Source: Adineta vaga
Lineage: Eukaryota; Rotifera
Assembly: GCA_021613535.1 (NCBI GenBank)
Contig: CP075496.1
Location: forward strand, 806,001-870,000
Direction: 5' to 3'
Length of the DNA: 64,000 bases
Part shown: in pieces, positions 58,199 through 64,000 of the stretch
How positions within the stretch are numbered: position 1 is the first letter of the stretch
Layout: every line of letters begins with the position of its first letter
Program-made: the position numbers and the translations under genes
Notes under the pieces: generated by a model
What the model was told of the DNA's origin: nothing
What the model saw: the letters and a program-made list of their open reading frames with translations, nothing else
Databases searched by the model: none

Positions 58199-61100
58199 AA
58201 CATATTGCCAAATGATACATTTATAGAGAAAATGTTTCTAGTTTGCCAGCTTGCTTATATTATTAGATAGACGCGTAAAAACGATGAATGGATTTACCAT
58301 CAGTTAGACGAACGAATATATAACCTTGTTTCTTGTCATCTTTGCATGTAGCTTATCATAGATCGTCATCTCATACAGTTACTATCATTAGTCGATTCAA
58401 TAGACGATGGGTAAGTGGTTTCTATCATCATATCTATCTGTACTCTCATTACGTTGTTAATATTAGGAGAATAAAAAAAGAATTAGAAATTTGTTTTCTC
58501 TTGAAAATACGTCAAAAATGTAATTCATTGTTTTTCGTTCACCTGTCGAGTGAGAGAACAAGGAATTTTTAACTTGAAGAAAGATTATTTCCTCAACGAT
58601 TCATTTGTTTTCAATGATACTCGATTTTTCCTTTTTTTTTTATTCTGAAGGAAGATTTCCTCTTCATTCTTGATAATGACAATAAGAAGTAGACATCAAA
58701 ATCATTCTTTCTTCTCTTGAGAGAAAACAGAAAAGAAAAATCAAGATGAGATAGAATCAAAGAGATTTTTTTTAGCTCTAATGTTTGTGATTCGAACCAC
58801 TTGAGAACTGTTTGATAGTCGAGCAATAGTTTCTCTTCCTTTTCTTTTCTAATGAACGAGAAAAACATATTCTTCTATACTTAGTTGAAGACTGTCGTTT
58901 CTCGATATATGTGTTCTTTCCAAATTGCTTTACACACACTGAGTATACTTGTCTTTATCACAAGTATTCATTGTCGTTGAAGTTCGATTTCTCCTTCCGA
59001 GTATTTTTTGGTAAACTAGAATAACATTTGAAGAAATTTCGATTATTTCTCACTTATAGATGATTCAATACGTATATATTTCGATTTCTTCTTCTTGATT
59101 ATTAATCTAGTAAGGTAACTACATTAATGTAACCTTTTCATAGAAGGAAAAGGTTATATTACATATTCTTTTCCATCTATCTGAATTTGACAATAAATCT
59201 TTGATTAATAGAGTATATCTTTCTAATTTATAATCATATAATCTCATTTCTTTTTTAATACAGATCGACTAAATATGATTTCAATTGAGAAACTAATAAC
59301 GAAAATTTTTCTCGTAGCAAAAGATGTCGTGTTATATCGCCATCTATCATTGAACTATTTCGATAAAAATTTCGAAAAATCGACTTCTTTTCAATTCATA
59401 TTTATCATTGTTTAAAATAAAAAAATCTTTGAGAAAGTATTCAAGTAAGTTTTTATCCAAAAAGAAAGTCAATCATTGGAGGTCTGTCAAAATATCTTTG
59501 GTAAGAAGAATGGTAGAATAATGTCGTCTCTTTTCATTTCTTCTCTTCTTATTTGGATGTCATCACATCGATGTTCAAAGTTCTAACTAATCGATAAATC
59601 GATACGTTTAATTTGGTCATTTAAATGTCTCGCACGATGGATTATCTTTTTCATTTAGAAACATTAATGTCATCACGATCAAGATCGAATCATTCCGAAT
59701 ATAAACACACGACTAACAACGATTGATCAAAAAGAATCATGATCAACCATTATCGAACATTCCCAAAAGAATCTTCTCTTTGAACAGATAAATCTCAACT
59801 TTGTTTTACATGTACACATTAGTTTGATCAAAGAGAGGAAGAAAAGTCCAATTTGATTTGTTTGGGAAATGAACGGTAAGGAGAAAAATGTCGTTATGAC
59901 GTCAATAAACATTGTCTATAATCATTTATTCTTTATTCGTCATCAGGTAAGGAAAAACTAATAACTTCCGCTTGAATATTTTCTTTTCTTTCGGGTTTTT
60001 TTTCTCTTCTTCTTCTTCTTCTTTGTCTTTTTTAGTACTGAAATTTTCATCGATAAAGAAAAGATAAGAAATAGAAAGAGAATCCAATCTTTCAAAAAGA
60101 TTTCTTTTCTTCTTCGTTCTTCTATTTTGATCTGATCGAGTAAGTCGAATTAGAAAACAATTCTATATTCGCTGTTTTTCTTTTTGTCATCTTATTAATG
60201 TTTGTGTTCGATACTCGAGAATATAATTTGTTCAATCAGGATGCGTTTTTATTTGGAAAGAGCTAATCACATAACAGAATGGAGTCTTATTTGATAAGTT
60301 AACGCTTCTCTGTCTCTCGATGATAATTGGCCTCAAGCCAAATTTATCTAGGACAAGAAAGAGAGAAAAAGACGCAAATTCTCGATTTTTTTCCTCTCTT
60401 CTTCGTCTTCAGCATCTCTCGTTCTCTATATATTGATGAGTTGCTTGATTGGCAGTTACTTATTTTACACTTGTCTATTTTTGACATTTAATGTTAGAAG
60501 AAAATTTCTTTCTAATGTTACATTCAATGAAGAATATATCTATAATCATAACTATTTGTTATGAGAGGGTGGGAATGCCATTATTTGTTGTCACAGGTGT
60601 TAGTCTCTATCACATACCAAATGACCCAGATATATCACGAATAGATTCATTTCAACACTAATGAAAAAGTAAGAAAAACAACGATTCAATGTGTTAGAAC
60701 AGATAGAATTCTACTGTTGGTCATTGTAACCTGACATTTATCGATTGTTAAGAAAATATTATTTTTCTGATTATTGTTAATCAATTGTTTGTTTAATTAG
60801 CGATATAAAGATAAAATCAAAATAACGAGAAGGAAAAGTAAACTGACTTGTTTCGTTTTTTTCCTATAGAATAAAGGCGTTCTTTTTTTCTTCTTCTTTA
60901 TGACGAAAGAAAGAATTGTTTACCTTAAAAAAAAGATGATGATGAATTCAATACGAATCATAATTGTAATTGCGGAAATCGAGCTCTTCTTTCTTATCGC
61001 TATCTGACTATCGTTTTGCTCGTCAAGAGACAGGATAGCAGGCATTTTCTTGTATATGTCTGAGCACGCATCTCTTCGTCATCTCGTTAGCGATATTCCC

Positions 61101-63596
61101 TTTCCGGCATCTCTTTTTTTTTCTTTCCATAATGGAAACATTCGCATGCAACTTCAAATGTATGTATATATTTATATTCACATTTGGGACAAGTCTAAAA
61201 CAAAATGTATACGAAGAGAAAAGGATGATTTGCGATTAGAACCTGTCGCCGTTTTTCTTCTTCTCTCTTTTTCATTCATAGATGTTGTCCAGTGGATCAA
61301 TGACCAGAAATGTTGTTGGATAGTCATGATCAACTGTTTTGTGATATAGAATAAACTAATGAGAAAGAGAGACACTATTTTTACCTCACTCTCTTTCCAT
61401 CTTTCTTCTCTTTTTTTTTATTTACGCAGAAAGAATCAAATAGAAATGAGGAAAAAAAGAGATGGATGCCTGCCGTGCTCTTGCCTCTGTCGAGAGATGA
61501 GATGAAACGAATGAATGAATAGATGAATGAATAAATAAAACGCGCACAGTGCTTATTAATAGTAAAAAAGTCTGACGTGTCTTTCAACATCATCAATACT
61601 TATATTATAGAGACATGAAGAGTAAAGAAAGGTAAAAATTCGTTTTCAAAACTCTTAGATCGAAAAACCAACGAAAGAAAACTAAAACTTTTCTTCTTCT
61701 TCTTCTTTATCTATATAGATCCTAATTAATCTTTCGATAATAGATAATACTATCCTAAAGTTCTTTAAGAATTTCTTTTAAAGGTCGGAAAAAGAAATAA
61801 AAATGCATATATATTTGAGTCGACTATATTTTAACTGGTCTATTCAAGTCACGTATTATCTATTATCTATCTCTCTTGACAAACGAAACACGTCGTGTCT
61901 TTTCTCCTTCATTTCAACTAGACCATCGATTTGATTAGGACGCACATAGAACAAGACAAAATGCAGGTGTCGAGTAAAATTTATTATAACGTCGTTTATT
62001 GTCGTGCTCAAGCCTTTCGTAAGTAAGCTTTTCTTTCTTTTTTTTTGGCTTTTTTCTCCTCTGAATGTGAAGACATATACATGTCGAACAAGGACGATTG
62101 TCACATAAATCAATTTCCGTTTTACACACACCCATTCATGTATGTATAAATCATGAGCGTAAACATAGTGAAATAATGGAAGTAGTTTGTACCTTAGTTT
62201 TGAAAAGTATAAGAAGAGAAAAATGAAAACTTGCAAGAGAAGAAACAAGTACATTAATATGCCTAATGTTAAGTGTTAATGTAAGTATGTTCGTTCAGTA
62301 AGAAAGAAAGAAAGCCTCTCAAACGTCTCATTTATCAATGATTTATTGACAAAAAAAAAACGAAGAAAAAAAATTTCTTTTCTGCTTTTTGAATAAATAA
62401 ATAACTGTTTTGTCATTAGAAATTCTTCTGTCAAGATAAACAAGTCATTTATTAACTCGAGCATATTCAACATCGACTTTTTTTTCTTCTTTTCATGACA
62501 AGAAGAAAACTTTCTTTCGGTTTTTTCTTCTTTTATTTCATAAGACGAGAAAAAAAACAACAAAAGGATTATTGAGAAGAATATTTTCTGTTTAAAACAT
62601 TCTCATTTGAGAATAGTTCAATTGTCAAGAGATTGAGTTTACTGTCTTTCGAAAGATGAATATTACACCTGTGTGTAAGGAGATGATCTATGTTTGTCTA
62701 ATAGATGATCCTTGTCGAGATTTTATTGACTTTAGCCCATTTATTCATTCGTTTCTTTTGCTTTTTTTCTTCTTCTCTTTAAACTGTCAAGTGTTCGTGT
62801 GTACGTTCTCTCTTTCTTTCTTATCTCAAGGTGTAGAAATTCAGTGCCTGGAGCTTTTTACTCGTTTTTCTCTAACGAAATTTCTGTAAAGATTGATATT
62901 TTTCATTTATTTATTTATAATTAAATCGTATGCATGCATGCATATAATTAAGTCAACAAATGAACGTGTGTCTCTAGAACATTATTATTATTGAAAAGAA
63001 AAATTAATATTATCATATAGACATTAATATCTTTTCTTTTTCTTTATTAAAAAAGAAAAAAAAAGGGCTTGTGAATAGAATTCTATTTTTATCTCTTCTC
63101 ATTTGACACGTTTTCAATCTTTTCTTTTTTCATAAATAACACAAAAAAAATGTATTTGTTACATAAAGAAAAAAAAGTCGTCCGACAAGAAAAAGATTCA
63201 TATTAACAATAATTCCATTTGCATAGGTAAAAAGAAACTAAATTAGAATGAATACAAGGTTAATATATTATCCTTTTTTTATCGGATTATTCTCGCTTAA
63301 ATAATTTTCTTCTTCTTCTTGAACAAAAAGAAATTCGTTTGATATTTTTATCTAATTTAATTTCTTTCTTTCTCTCATTTAGATATTATCGTATAACTAA
63401 AGAAAATCTAAAAAATATTTCATCAGGTTAAGTATTCAAATGAAAATGAGAAAGAAAAAAAAACGAGATTTTATTCACAAATCTAAATACTTGATTTCCT
63501 ACTTGACTTTATACGTAAAAGTACGCCATCTAGAAATCTGTCAAATAGTGGTATAATGAATGTATGTTTATTTGTGCTAGATGATATAAGATTGTT

Positions 63597-63620
63597 GTTA
63601 TTATTATTATTATTATTATA
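63597..63620. repeat. (TTA)n microsatellite
   Basis: About seven to eight TTA/ATT units. The poly-Asn frame on the minus strand (63483-63701) comes from this run. Confidence 0.85.
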
Positions 63621-64000
63621 TAGGAAAAAAAGAAACGCGAAGAAAAGATAATTAATGATGAAGTATAGATAGTTGACATCTGTTAGATTTGACACACTCA
63701 TTTCGAACTTTATTTATTTATTACCGAAAGAATCATGTTTTTTTTTCTTCTTCTCTTCTAGATGTTCTTTATATATTGATTGCTTTGTGTTGTTGTTGTT
63801 GTTTTTGTTGGTTTTTTTTTGTCCAATCGTTGACAAAAAAATCTAATCTGTGCATTCCATCCATCTACACAGAAGACAAACACACACATCGTTGTTTTAT
63901 TTATCAAATCCGGTGTTGCCCTTTGATTCTTTTTTCTTCTTCTTTTGTTTATTTCATTCATATTTGCAATATGATTATTTTCTTTAAACGTAAGTTCATT

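Larger units (their letters stand above)
55898..64000. other. About 8 kb without a supportable gene
   Basis: Both strands were read for coding blocks and none looked like protein. The region is rich in pyrimidine and purine tracts. Good splice-donor words occur after short non-coding stretches (ACGATGGTAAGTGG at about 58404, CATCAGGTAAGG at about 59943). It could therefore be a long 5' leader or large introns of a gene starting here and continuing beyond the window. Open frames such as 57678-58226 arise from simple sequence. Confidence 0.4.

Noticed and set aside
57678-58226. 182-residue frame starting with a signal-peptide-like MKTLLLLLLPSLLLFG
   Set aside because: It runs through AC/AT and TCG microsatellites, has no recognisable domain, and its hydrophobic start arises from CTT/CTG-rich simple sequence.
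63483-63701. Minus-strand frame with poly-Asn
   Set aside because: Produced by the TTA microsatellite.

Overview
The window is nuclear DNA from a small invertebrate, most likely a bdelloid rotifer. The sequence is AT-rich. Genes are compact, and nearly all introns I could place are 45-80 bp with GT-AG ends. Animal genes (a neuropeptide-type GPCR, TRAF, caprin, a vesicular glutamate transporter, SPEF1, a dsRNA-binding protein) sit among bacterial-looking genes that carry introns (GH13 glycosidase, phage tail-collar domain, nucleotidyltransferase, TerB-like and HPP proteins). There is also an imperfect (TGTGGG/TGAGGG)n tract, F-box genes of a style abundant in bdelloids, and patchy identity between paralogs that suggests gene conversion. 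The species assignment is inference; no rRNA or mitochondrial marker is present.

Layout. 0-6 kb: dispersed repeats, then a secreted tail-collar/EGF/NHL gene whose 3' end is frameshifted, then a 941-bp DNA transposon-like element with 235-bp inverted ends and a TA target duplication. 6.5-8 kb: a class A GPCR. 8-12 kb: intergenic DNA with a broken SGNH hydrolase, a broken secreted phospholipase A2-like gene and small inverted-repeat elements. 12-20 kb: an F-box gene and a pair of GH13 genes (a dead copy at 14.6 kb, an intact six-exon copy at 18.4 kb) separated by repeats and an F-box relic. 20.6-29.4 kb: SPEF1, HPP membrane protein, F-box, two-dsRBD protein, the telomere-like repeat and a TRAF gene. 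31-35.8 kb: an anchored putative papain-fold protein, a nucleotidyltransferase, a TerB-like gene, tRNA-Met and a small orphan gene. 36-42.5 kb: a large F-box gene, a duplicated block around a six-exon orphan gene, a 44-bp tandem repeat and a ten-exon caprin gene. 43.7-49.1 kb: three tandem GT10 fucosyltransferases. 51.8-55.5 kb: an eleven-exon VGLUT gene, followed by an intron-bearing tRNA. 55.9-64 kb: about 8 kb with no supportable gene, rich in pyrimidine tracts and microsatellites.

Exon structures were built by hand: each junction was checked for GT-AG ends and for reading-frame continuity, and total coding lengths come out as whole codons. Functions come from motif recognition without a database search. 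Several multi-exon genes (38749-39415, 35439-35834, caprin, VGLUT, TRAF) consist mostly of exons too short to stand out as open reading frames.
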